From Gonium pectorale (Eukaryota; Chlorophyta; Chlorophyceae; Chlamydomonadales; Volvocaceae): DNA of 64,000 nucleotides. The notes under the pieces are model-generated. The model was not told where the DNA came from, made no database searches, and saw only the letters and a program-made list of their open reading frames with translations. The translations under genes and the position numbers were made by a program. The stretch is taken from contig LSYV01000005.1 of the NCBI GenBank assembly GCA_001584585.1, positions 3,533,091 through 3,597,090 on the forward strand, in the 5' to 3' direction. Below are positions 37,040 to 48,138 of the stretch, in pieces. Each line of letters starts with the position of its first letter. Within the stretch, counting starts at the first letter, position 1.

Positions 37040-37343
37040 ATCGAGTCGACGAGGCAATTCAAATAGCAGTTTTTATTTTGTACCTGTTCAATTATGAATG
37101 TAACACCTGCTTTTGGTCCTTGCTGCAACGGTCTGCCAACGAGCGAAGTTACGGAGCGAGTCTTTCGGTCCACAGGAGCTGAAGCCGTGTGGCGCCAGGC
37201 GCATAAGCAAAAAGGAGGTTGTTGTGCAGCACAATTTGATAGCGTCGGACGGCCAGTCCACGCGACCGATGCTTCATCTACCACTCCCTTCGTCTTGTAC
37301 CAACCCAGCGGCCTCGTCGCGTAGCTCTAGCGCTGTGGTGCTT
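37040..37343. promoter_or_regulatory. Bidirectional promoter interval, cytochrome c6A / NDC1
   Basis: The c6A start codon (37039, minus) and the proposed NDC1 start codon (37344, plus) are separated by 304 bp with no gene. An AT-rich patch (GCAGTTTTTATTTTGTACC near 37065-37085) lies close to the c6A side. Both 5' UTRs must also fit, so regulatory sites are likely shared. Confidence 0.65.
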
Positions 37344-40300
37344 ATGAATCCGGCGGGCTACCGCCAGGTGGCCAGGATGCAGCGTCTGGGTCTCGGGCGC
37401 GCTCTAGGTGCGTGGCCCAATCGACGTCCAACCAACCCCAGCCCGCCGGTCGCCCATTGACCGCCGATGCCCGGCCGCGTCACATGTTCGCAGGAGAGTG
37501 GGCGGCTCCCAGCGGGCTGTTCGGAGGGGCGCGAAACCGTGGCCACGCCACTGCGGCCCAGGGTGAGCTCGGGCCGGCTGAGTTGGAGGTCGGCTGGGTA
37601 CTCGTCGCTTGGAAGGCACAGGCCACATGGCCGGTGCGCAGTGGTGTGGTTGCGCCCGGCTGCCATTGGGGTGCAGGGTGCTGCCTCTGTAGGGGCGCGG
37701 CCGTTGGGGTCCGGGTCTCGGCGATGGGGCCCTTCTCTGTTTTGCTTTCTTTGGGGCCCCTGGCCGTGCATGACGGGCTGGTATGGGGCAAGGAGTTGAG
37801 GGTGGTCTTGGCGTGGAACAAGCACGATGCTGGCAGAGAGCCCGGGGGTGTGGGCTTCACTTTGCTGTGCCGTTTGCCTGCACACCGCGGCCGCCCGTGT
37901 TGAGGATGGGTGTGGGTGCGGTGGTGCCTTTCAGCGATTGAGCTGTGTCCAGGGCGGGGGCGCGGAGCCAGGACCTGGGGACCGCGGCTCACGGTCCAGG
38001 CCCGGAGGGGTGCGCTTGTGCAGTGTGGGCCGCGGATGCGGTTCTGACGTGGCGTAGCGTCCTGGCTGGGCGCGGCATGGGACCCGCGTGTGCTTGCGGG
38101 CCCCTACCCCGCTGAGTAGTTTCGGGTCAGGCCGGGTCAGAATCCCATCCAAGCTTGTAGTTATGCTGAGGCTAGCGGACCCCGCTGGGCCGGCTCCGTG
38201 TACAGCTGAGCGGCCCACGCACGGGTGGTGGTGGTGGTGGTGTCTACGTAACTGGGGCGGCAAGGCGCGTGACAGCCTCGCCGCCGGGTCGGCCGTTGTA
38301 CGTGTGCACCATGCTCCATGCTGCGGCGCTGGTGGTGGCGACCGCGCAGGACCGCCTCCCCAGTCCCTGTCCCCTACCACACCCACATCGCGCGGGCGGC
38401 TGGTTAGGGGGCAAGTACGATATGGAGAAGGCCAAACTTCCTCCAGGCAGGAGCGGCGCGGCCCCCTGACGCCGATGCCCTGCGTTTGACTACCTCCCCC
38501 CTTCCCCCTTGCGGCCCCGCAGCCTCCGCGTCCGCGGCTCCCTCGGGCCCGGCCTTCACGTCGGCCTCGGGCCGGCCCCCGCGTGTGGTGGTGCTGGGCG
38601 GCGGCTTCGGCGGCCTGTACGCTGCGGTGCGTTTGGAGCAGCTCATGTGGCCGCGGGGCAAGAAGCCACAGGTGGGCGGGGCTGGGGAGCGGCACTGGGT
38701 GGGGTTGAGGCAGACCCACGGGTCAGGGTCCGGGTGGGGAGAGGGGAGGCGAGGTTGCGGCAGGGAGGGAAAGGACGCAGCTGGGGAGCGGGGCGGGCAC
38801 GCGGGGGCGGAACTCAGGGACTGTCGGACTGGCCGGCGGAGAGGGCAGTGTGGTGCCAGGGCAGCTGGCCAGAAGGCAGATGGGTAGTGAGGGCGGTGAG
38901 GGTCCGCATCCGCAGTCGCCCAAACACGGCACCTTGAACAACTTGGCCCCCTACCCACCTCCGCGCCTCGCGCCCACCGGTTGCTGCCTGCCGCCCCAAC
39001 ACTGGCACCGTGATACGTGTGGGCGCCGGTGGGCTTCATTTGCTCCCTGTTCGGCGTCCTGGCCAGCATGGCGCCTCCTCCCCACCCCACGGTCTCGCGC
39101 CCATCCATCGCCGCGCAGGTGACGCTGGTGGACCAGGCTGACCGCTTCACCTTCAAGCCGCTGCTGTACGAGCTCATCAACGGCGGCGCGGATGAGCAGG
39201 AGGTGGCGCCGCCTTTTGCGCAGCTGCTGGCGCCGTACGCCGTACAGTTTGTGCAGGTGAGCCGTACGGGCCGGGCCGGGCCGTGGGTAGCGGCGGCGGC
39301 GGGCGTGATGGGCTGGAGCAAAGTGCACCCGCGGTGTTGGGCACGTGGGAACCGGAGGGTGTGGAACCGACTGCTTCAATCCCGAGGAATGAGGAAGGTC
39401 TGAGGGGCATGGTCCACCATCAAGCCACCCCAACCCGAACTCTTGTGCCCCCCCCCGGAGTCCGCGCTGTCACGCCAACCGTCCCTTCCGCGCGCCGTGG
39501 CCTCCAGGCGCAAGTCACGTCCGTGCAGCCCGCCGCCGGCACCGGCGCCGCGGACGCCGGCGCCGCCCTGGGGGATGCGTCGCACGACGACGACGGCGCC
39601 GCCGGCCACGTGGCGCTGGCTGACGGCAGCCGCCTGCCGTACGACTACCTGTTGCTGGCGCTGGGCTCAGCCCCCGACGACCGGGGGGTGCCGGGCGTGC
39701 GGCAGTGGGCGGTGCCGTTCGCAAGCATCGAGGACGCACAGAGGGTGCGTGCGGGGCCTCGGGGGTGGGGAGGAGGTTGTTGTGGGTGCAGGGCGTTCTC
39801 CGCCGGAGAGGCCTGAGGGGCATGCCATGCGGGGGGCGCGTGGGGTGTGAGGTGCAGAGGGCGCCTGGCATTAGGGTGGAGGTGGGCAAGGAAACGATTG
39901 AAGGAGACGTGTGTGCACCGAAGCACCGTGTCGCGTGCCTGCCAGAGGCCTAACACGGGCCTGGCGGGTGGGGGATTGCGCGGGGGCGGGGGTGATGGGG
40001 GTGGTGGCCAGCACGTGGATTCCTTGGTCCGGACATGCCCCGCCTGTCTGACGTTCAAGGACTCGCTGGAATTGCTGTATCCCTTGCTTGGGACATGCCC
40101 GACTTCATGCGGATTGGGTTGGCGTCCCCGCGCAGCGTGGTGGTGATGGTGCTGCTCGCTGCCAGTCTAGTGTAGAACTAAAGCGCTCCCTCCGCCCGAA
40201 CCCCGAGCATCTGATTTCGTTTCTTCTTCTTATCCCTGTCTCAGGTCAAGGGCACGCTGGACCTGCTGGCGGACTCGGGCACCCCCGGCAGCGTGGTGGT

Positions 40301-42997
40301 GGTGGGCGGCGGCTACGCGGGCGTGGAGCTGGCGGCGGTGCTGGCGGAGCGGCTGCGCCGGGCGGGCGGTGCGCCGGGCGGCGTGGTCCTGCGGCTGCTG
40401 ACCCCCGGGTCGGATATCCTGGAGGGCAGCCCCGCGGGTCAGCGCGAGGCAGCTCGCAAGGTCCTCAGCGAGCTGGGCGTGGACGTCCTCACGGGTGAGG
40501 GGGGCGGGCGAGGCGGGTTAGTCTGTCTATGGCCGAGGTGGGGGGTGGGTGGGGGTGGGGGTGGGTGGCGGGTGGGTTGGGGGTGGCGGGAAGGGAAGGG
40601 AAGGGGAACATGGCCTTTAATGGCAGGGGAGGGGTTTGATTGCGGCACGAGTGCGTCAGGCCGCACGCGAGTTGTCTGACCGGTAAGGGTCGACGCGACG
40701 TGCCGTAAGGCGAGGCCGCACCGTATGCCGCCCGGGTCATACGCCACCTCAGCAGACCCGCCGCACACGCAGGCTGCAGAACCACGCCCGCCTCCTTCCC
40801 CCCGGTACCGTAATCCCTATGCAGCGTTGAGTACTTGTTCTCACCCCCACGCCACCCACCCCATCTCGGGCGCCTCGGGCTTCTCTACTGAGACCGCCTT
40901 CCAATCTTTAGACCCCACGCCACCCCGCTCCCCCCGGCCCCAGGCGCCCGCGTCCGGGAGCTGGGCCCGCCCTCCTCCGACCCCGCCTCCGCCTCCTCCA
41001 CAGCCCTGCCCACCGCCTGCACCGTCAGCTACAGCATGGCGACGGGGAGCGACCCCGCGGACGCGGCGCCGCTGTCCCTGCCGGCGGACCTGGTGGTCTG
41101 GACGGCGGGCAGCAGCCCCGCCACGGCGCCGCGGGAGGCGCGCGCGGGCTTCCCCTTCCCCGCCAACGCGCGCGGCGCGGTGATTACGGTGGGTGGCTGG
41201 CGGCTTGGGGAGAGGGGCCGGGGTTTGGGGGCGGGAGGGCGGGTGCGCCAGGATTCCGGGTGGAACTAGAACGCAGGGTGCGGGCGGTCGTCGTGGGTGC
41301 TCCGTTGCGCGCCCCCTGCCGTCAGTGCCCGCCCTCCCGTCGCAAGCTCTGCCAGGCAGCAGCCCCCAGGGCGGTGCCTCGCTCCAACCCGTCGTCGAGG
41401 CGTGGGGCGGCGCCTTACCGCAGCACCCCGGGGGGTGGGCGGGGGGTCCTCCCGGGCCCCGCCCCGCGGGCGCGGGGCGGGTGCACCGTGCCGCCTCTCC
41501 CTCATATCTCGCCGCCACGNNNNNNNNNNNNNNNNNNNNNNNNNNNNNNNNNNNNNNNNNNNNNNNNNNNNNNNNNNNNNNNNNNNNNNNNNNNNNNNNN
41601 NGCGGCACCCGAGGCCCCAACCCAAAGGCAACGCGGTGCCTCACGGTGCCCCCCACACCTCACGCTGGCGCACTCCTTGCCGCATCCGCCGTGCACCCGC
41701 CGTCCCCAGCCGGGCCCGACCCTGCCAATCGCCCTCACGTGCATCCGCTCTGCCGCCCGCTCTGCCAACCCGCGCAGGAGCCCACCCTGCGGGTGTCCGG
41801 CAGCGAGCGGGTCTTTGCGCTGGGCGACGTCGCGGTCGCGGCCGCCGGCGGGCCGTCCTACGCGGACGCCAGCGCCGCCGCCGGCGCCGCCGCCGGCCAC
41901 TCGGAGCAGGCGGGCGCTCCGCTGCCTGCCACCGCGCAGGTGGCCTTCCAGCAGGCCGACTACGCGGCGTGGAACGTGTGGGCCGCCATCAACGGTCGCC
42001 AGCTGCTGCCCTTCAGGTGGGGGCAGCATGCGGCGCCGACCGGTGACAGGGTGCTGAGGGCAAGAGGAGGACAGGCGCTCTGCTCTTTTTGTGGCGCTCT
42101 GCTGTCTGAGCGGGCGGGACAGGATGGGGAGATGGGTTGTTGGTGGGTGGGCGCGGCCTCGGCGCGTGGATCTGGATGGACAGGCGGGGGGGACAGGCGC
42201 TTTGCGTATGCGCGGGCGGGACAGGAAGGGGGAGAGGGGTCGGTGGCGGGGCTGGGCTGTGGGTCGCCGCCAAGGCGCGCTGGTTGTTGTTGACCCGGTG
42301 GGGGGTGTGCGGTTCGCCCCATGCGGGTAGGGACCCGCCGACCATGAAGGGATTGGCTATAAAGCTGATGTGAGATTCGATGTGGATAATTGCTGTTTAG
42401 GACGTTGGTTGGACGACGGATGATGGAGGGCAGTGGCACGCGACAGAGCGCTGCTGCTTGGGGTGGGGCGTTGCCGGGACTCGGCAGGCAGCTGGCGGGT
42501 GTGCAGACGCGGTGGCTGACGGCGGCGCCAACCCAATCCCCTCCCTATGCACGCTTTCCCTTGCGGCCAGGACATGTCATACTGCGTGCCTGTGCCGGTG
42601 CCGCATTGACGATGCGGCGTTTCATCACATGAAGCCCTAACCACGCCTTTGCCAATCCATGCTTCGCCCCCGGGTGCACTCCGCCCCGCGCAGGTACCAG
42701 CACCTCGGCTCCATGATGTCGCTGGGGGCGCTCAACGCCGCGGTCGCCCTGCCGCTGCCGGTGCCCGCGCCCCTGGGCGACGCCGTGCGCTCCTCCCCCC
42801 TGGGGCCGCTGCTCAGTGCCGCCGGCGTGCGGCTGGGCGGCGACGGCGCGACGCTGGAGGGGCCGCTGGCGGCGCTGCTGCGGCGCGGCGCGTACCTGTA
42901 CCGGCAGCCCACCAACGAGCAGCGCCTCAACGTGGCGACGGCGTGGCTGCGGCAGGGCCTCGAGGCGGCGGCGGCGCTGGCGGGCGGGCGGCGGTGA
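37344..42997 (+). CDS. NDC1: NDC1-type type II NAD(P)H:quinone oxidoreductase
   Basis: Single-polypeptide FAD enzyme that reduces plastoquinone and prenylquinones. Plant NDC1 sits on plastoglobules and acts in vitamin K1 and plastoquinone metabolism. Exons: 37344-37407, 38523-38671, 39119-39256, 39508-39744, 40245-40494, 40944-41188, 41778-42016, 42694-42997; 541 residues. Exon 1 gives a transit-like MNPAGYRQVARMQRLGLG and joins exon 2 in phase 1 across a 1.1-kb intron; it is a prediction. FAD-binding VVVLGGGFGGLYAAVRLE is followed by VDQADRFTFKPLLYELI. The NAD(P)H fold is SVVVVGGGYAGVELAAVLAE. The second FAD motif is RVFALGDVAV, followed by AQVAFQQADYAAWNVWAAIN. The tail LLRRGAYLYRQPTNEQRLNV also matches NDC1 rather than NDA/NDB enzymes. 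An N gap lies in intron 6 (41520-41601). Confidence 0.92.
39791..39816 (+). repeat. Weak relative of the intronic element, NDC1 intron 4
   Basis: GGCGTTCTCCGCCGGAGAGG then CC resembles the hairpin half of the intronic element but in the opposite orientation to the host gene and without the CCTTCCAATC half. It may be chance similarity. Confidence 0.3.
40878..40906 (+). repeat. Intronic CCTTCCAATC-type element, copy in NDC1
   Basis: GGCTTCTC-TACT-GAGACCGCCTTCCAATC in gene-sense orientation, ending about 37 nt upstream of the 3' splice site of NDC1 intron 5 (exon 6 starts at 40944). It is one of the best-preserved copies, together with 30743-30775 and 63241-63275. Confidence 0.7.
41520..41601. 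other. Assembly gap (82 N)
   Basis: Run of N within intron 6 of NDC1. Flanks are not duplicated and the coding sequence is unaffected. Confidence 0.99.
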
Positions 42998-44518
42998 CGG
43001 CTCCGCGAGTGGCGAGGGGGAGGGAAGGCGGGGAGAGCTGGGGCGCGGGGTTTGCTACTGAGAGCGGTAGAGCGGTAGAGCGATGAGAGCACCGACAGCA
43101 GAGCCGTGTGTGAGATAGCGTTGGGAGGTGGTCGAGGGAGGCACGGGACGGGGCGGGGGTTGCTGATTGCGGAACCTTCCCTGAAGTTGCTGTGTATCCT
43201 TGTGTACCTTCAGGGGGTGGATGCAGCGCAGGTGCTCGCCATTCGTTCGGGCGTGCTGCCAGCAGGGGCTCCGGGTTGGCGGTGCCCCGACTGTGCTCCC
43301 GATTATGCGGAGCACAGGGGCGGGAGCACACAGCCCCCGCGTCATCACCCGCCGCACGGTGCCTTACGGAAGAACACACTCAAGGAGAGCGTGGGGTGGG
43401 AAATGAGTGAGCCGAGGGTGGGTGCGCGTCTGCGGTGAGAGATCGTGCCAGGGTTTTGAGATACAAGGCTGCATAGACAGCGGAAATCTGCAAAGAAAGA
43501 GGGAGGGACCTTCCGCGTCCGTCAAAGCCGAGGGGAGGGGACAGGGGAGTGCATGCCTCCGTTGTCAATCATATTGTTGTGGCCCGGGCGCTGTGGCCCT
43601 AGCGCCGGTGAGAGGGGACTGTTGTGAACCTTGTGATGCAGACAGCTATTACTGGTCTTGGCTGCGAACGAAGGACACCTGGACACGCCGTGCCTGCCTT
43701 GTGGTGGGCTCTTGAGGTGCGCTGTGCGCGCTGGCGCAAGGTGGCGCTGGCATCGCTGGCGCGGCTGGGACGCGTGTGTCCCCATGCGCATTGAATACCC
43801 AGGGATTGTCGCGGCCTGGCGAGGGCAGTGCCTGTCAAGAGTTTCCGTTGTCACTCGGTGCCCGCGCCCAGCCATGCTGACCGATCAGCCGGGCCGCCCC
43901 AAGGTGCCCAACGATGCCGCAGCAGGGCAATGGCCCGCGCCCTGAAAAGTCCGTCTGCAAAGGTCGATCAGGTCGACGCACGCAAGCCGCGTGTTCCCAT
44001 CCGTTCCGGCGCTCGTCCCTGGGTTCCCTCCCAGTCCCCACCCTTCACTCCTCTAAACGTTTCTTTCCGGTGGCGCTCGGGGGGGGGGATATGCAGTTTG
44101 GGTTTGGGGACGCCCGAGCATGGCGAGCCGGCGGTCCCGAGGGTCGCGGCGCAGAGGACTGTCGCCTCAGACGCGCGGAGACAACCGCTAATTTTTCTGC
44201 ACTTGACGCCAAGTCACCGTGGTGTTAGCGTTTCCGGTGGCTCACTATCGGCGTGCACAGCGACTTGGTCGCGCCCTCGCGGCGTCATGGGCTCCCACTC
44301 GGCCCCCACTCGACGGAGCCATATCATTCAGACGGCTCAACCATGCGTGCCCAGTCCAGCGGCGCTTGGGCCGGTGTAGACGTAAATACGCGGGATCATA
44401 CTCAAATGTACGACGAAGATCGCCCCCCGGTCGTCTTCTGCCCACGCTTGCCGACTTACCTTGTGCCGACGCCCCTAGCTCGACGCCACATTTCTGCCAC
44501 TTTCCAACCGGAACAACC
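42998..44518. other. NDC1 3' UTR and LHCA7 promoter
   Basis: No gene is seen in 1.5 kb. I found no TGTAA here, so the NDC1 transcript end is unassigned. The last few hundred bases before 44519 should hold the LHCA7 promoter; no clear TATA box was recognised. The start context AACCATGGCC suits a highly expressed algal gene. Confidence 0.5.
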
Positions 44519-46575
44519 ATGGCCGTCTCCATGCTCGCTCAGCGCCGGGCCGCCTTCGGCGCCCGCGCTGCCCAGGCCCCCCGCGCGGTCCGCGCCCAGG
44601 CTGCCACTCGCCCGGTCTGGTTCCCCGGCAACCCGGCCCCGGCCCACCTGGATGGCACCCTGGCCGGTGACTACGGCTTCGACCCCCTGTTCCTGGGCCA
44701 GGAGGCGAAGACCCTGAAGTGGTGAGCTTGATGATGAGAGTCAAGCGACCGGTCTCGTCGCGTGCTGGGCTGCTGGAGCGAGCGATCTCAGCAATCTGGC
44801 ACTGGCATGGGGAGTCGTTTGCGGCGCAGCTCTCGCAGCGTTGCAGCCCGTCCCGCCCTGGCTTGCAGCGACGTAGGAAGTTCTCGCGGCCGAGTCTGAG
44901 CGTGGGCATTGATGATCGCTGCCTAGCATACGCCAATATGTTTTGCGCCTGCAATTGTAGGTACGTGCAGGCTGAGCTGGTCCACGGCCGCTGGGCCATG
45001 CTCGGCGCTGCCGGCATCATTCTGACCAGCATCGGCGCCAAGGTTGGCCTGGGCTTCCCCGAGTGGTACGATGCCGGCAAGGTGGTTGTGGAGAAGAACA
45101 ACATCGACTTCCCCACCCTGCTGATCACCCAGCTCTACCTGATGGGCTGGGCTGAGGTGAGCGACCAAGCAGGCAACTGCTTTCTCTCGATTATTGAGGT
45201 GGTGGGGAGTGAAAGCGTGGCAGGATTGTCCTGGCATCCATCCTCCTTGAGCAGGGGAGGGGTGGTATGTTGCGTGTCTCGACAGCTTCAGTACCCACGC
45301 CATCGGCATCCACCACGTAAACCGTGAACGCTTCTCCTCACTCCTGCACTCCCGCGCCCTTCAGACCAAGCGGTGGTACGACTTCAAGAACCCCGGCAGC
45401 CAGGCCGATGGTTCGTTCCTGGGCTTCACCGACGAGTTCAAGGGCGTCGAGAACGGCTACCCCGGCGGTGGGTTGGAGAGGGGGCAGTATGGGAACGGGA
45501 CCACCCGGATACTTCGTGGTGGGGCCGGGATTGGATACAGCCCCCCTGGCAGGGTGGATGCCGGGTCGCTGCAGCCCCCGCGGGTTCACTGTCAAGAGCC
45601 GCCCACCATGATCCGATCAACCGCGCGTCGGACCGTAAACTGGCTCTTCAGCTTCCGCTTCAGTGTCCGGCGCCCCTCTCCTCCCGGCATGCCTCTTACT
45701 CGGCATCCCTCGTATCCGGCGCCCCTCGTGTCAACAGGCCGCTTCTTCGACCCCATGGGCCTGTCCCGCGGCGACGCTGCTAAGTACGCCGAGTACAAGC
45801 AGAAGGAGATCAAGAACGGCCGCCTGGCCATGGTGCGTCGGCGGATGGATCATCACGCGTGGCGCACGCGTGGCCCATGTGCGCCCCTGCATGGCAGTAT
45901 ACGGCATCAGTGTGCAGTGGGGTTGCTTGCGGGGTCTGTCTTGGTGCCTATCCACAGACACAGCGCGCTTCCTTTCCCTGAGAATCCCCTGCCATCTCTT
46001 CTCGCAGATTGCCTGCCTGGGCTTCGCCGCCCAGTACGCCGCCACCGGTGAGAGTGGGCTAGGGTAATGGCCAGGCCAGAGAGCATGGACGCACATGAAA
46101 GGCGTGTGTTTCCGATTTTAACACTGTGGCTTGGGCCTGGTAGCGCTGGGGCCGAAGAACAATGCGCCCAACTGTGTCGCCCGGTGTACGCCCGCTCAAC
46201 ACGGATTTGAGGCACCATATCAAATCTTGCCTCGCGCAATGCCCCCCTCTGTATCGCCCGGCCCTCCAGGCAAGGGCCCCCTGGACAACCTGGCTGACCA
46301 CATCGCCGACCCCAACCACGTCAACTTCGCCACCAACGGGTGAGCAGGGCCAGATAAGGGCCTATCCGATGGGGGGTTGTGCGACACGAGTATTGGCGGG
46401 GTCTAAGGTTTGCATCCTTTCTTCATATTTGACCATCCTTTCTTCATATTGGACCAATTTCCATAGACCGTCAAGTCCATTCTTGGATCACAACAGCACA
46501 TGGGACCACGGCTTGACGTGTACCGCTTGGTGTTGTCCCCTCGTCCCTCGCAGTGTGTCGATCCCCATCGCCTAA
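44519..46575 (+). CDS. LHCA7: Photosystem I light-harvesting chlorophyll a/b protein, LHCA7-like
   Basis: PSI antenna protein of the thylakoid membrane. Exons: 44519-44721, 44961-45156, 45365-45467, 45738-45832, 46008-46047, 46270-46339, 46554-46575; 242 residues. The Ala/Arg-rich transit peptide (MAVSMLAQRRAAFGARAA...) is followed by the mature start RPVWFPGNPAPAHLDGTLAG and DYGFDPLFLG. The first helix has the chlorophyll ligand motif ELVHGRWAMLG, the third EIKNGRLAMIACLGF. The connecting segment ETKRWYDFKNPGSQADGSF and FFDPMGLSRGD are typical of Lhca proteins, and the C-terminus GPLDNLADHIADPNHVNF fits the PSI rather than PSII type. The number 7 among the Lhca paralogues rests on recollection of its sequence and genomic neighbours. 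A 22-bp last exon encodes the final seven residues. Confidence 0.93.
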
Positions 46576-48138
46576 GCGCACCCTCGTGGCGCTAGCCTTG
46601 CCGGCGCGACTGAGCTGCCGCCTTTTTCTTAAGCGGAGCCCCGGCACCGTCCTCGCCTCGCCTTGGCATGAGATGGTCTCAAAGGGTGCCTCCGCTGGGA
46701 GGGCTGAGCCAGAATGGCGCGCCAAGTCTGTTGTTTCGGTTGTGAGGAGCTGTTGCTGCCCCTCCGTCCGTTGCGGCAGCGTTTTTGCATGAAGATGCGG
46801 GCTTCCTCCCGCTGTCGCACGCGGATACGGAGCCACGTCGGCCCGCTGTCAGGCAATGCCGCCGCAGCTGCAGCAGTTGCCGCGCCGCGATGCCAACAGC
46901 GGGGCGGTTTTGCTGCGGGCAGAGGAACCTGAGAGAAGCTCGGCGCAAGCTGCGGGCTGCCTATGGCCTAGATGTGGCCGGAGGCGGGAGGTTCAGCGGA
47001 GAGAAGAAACAGATTTTGACCTTTCTTTGTTCAGGCTCATGACCTTGACACACGGAGGGGAGCATGTTGTCGATCCCGGGGGTCGCAACGCTGCGTTGTA
47101 TATTACTCGGAGCTGCGGTTTGGCGGTGCCATCCGCACGGCCGTGTAAACTCAATACGTGCTGTCCGCGTGCTGTATGGCTCTTGGCACGTGTGCACGAC
47201 TGCTCAGCACAGATTCACTGGTGCACATGGGTGTCTAGGTGGTTCTGTACCCAAGGGGCATGGGTAAAAACGCACTCAAGTATTTGCGCCTTGAATTCTT
47301 GCGGCTATTGGCCTCGGGCATGTACGAACATAGTGAAACTGTCGATTGTTGCGCATGCAGCTGCCCTCCTTTCATTAAGTAATAAAACCCGCATGAACTG
47401 CAAGCCCAAAAGGTGCCCAAAACCAGGTCCGAAACGGTCCTGCATTACAGCCAGGAGAGATCTCAGCCGTACACGGTCTGCGATAGGAGAGGGCAAGGAG
47501 GGTTCAGGCATATTGTTATGAGGGAGCTGGGCGCGGTCCGCGGTGCCTCTGCAGGACACCTAATGGCCACCTGCAGCTCGTCTTCCACCTTCAAGCGGGG
47601 CATAGATTCTGCAACAAATTGCGCGCGCGCGTGTGTGTCGGTGAATGGAGTTGGTTTCCCGGGAACAGGAAGGGCGCACACGTAAACAGGCCGGTGTGCA
47701 GGGGAGAGCGGACCGTTCTTCTACCGTTGCATACGGTTAACCCCTTCATTCTTTTGCGCTTGCTCAGGCGCATGCTGGTTTGTACACTTTAGCGATCTGT
47801 CGACATCAAGGTACAGTGTACTACAACCGCCATCGCTGTTATTAACCGTCAAAAAGTCTCGCAGACTCCAGTTCCCGTCGAATTTGGTTTTCATAGACAA
47901 CTTGAAGGACAAACGACGCACAGGTGTGCTCTTGCAAAAGCGCAGAAAGGTCACCGGCAACGCCGTCGCGCCATCGGTGAACGGCATGGAGGCGGGCGCC
48001 GAGTCGTGCAGCCGCTTCGACTCTAAGACTCATATTAAGCTTTCGCTTGCGTGATGCGCACGAAATGCGTTCATCCTTTTCTTGCGTGTTTGTACTGGTT
48101 GAGACAATCCACACAGGTTGTCACCAGCCGCAGTGACG
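46576..48138. other. LHCA7 3' UTR and spacer
   Basis: A TGTAA at 47144-47148 gives LHCA7 a 3' UTR of about 0.57 kb. The rest is intergenic. A 90-codon minus-strand frame at 47842-48114 has no recognisable features and I do not call it a gene. Confidence 0.55.
47144..47148 (+). terminator. TGTAA polyadenylation signal (LHCA7)
   Basis: First plus-strand TGTAA after the LHCA7 stop at 46575, in the sequence CCGTGTAAAC. Confidence 0.65.

Noticed and set aside
38162..38460. ATG codons at 38164 and 38310 as NDC1 start sites
   Set aside because: Neither gives a phase-1 donor that joins exon 2 at 38523. The ATG at 37344 with donor after 37407 joins in frame and yields a plausible transit peptide.
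47842..48114. 90-codon minus-strand frame between LHCA7 and the barrel gene
   Set aside because: No motif, signal peptide or splice context. It overlaps the promoter side of the next gene.
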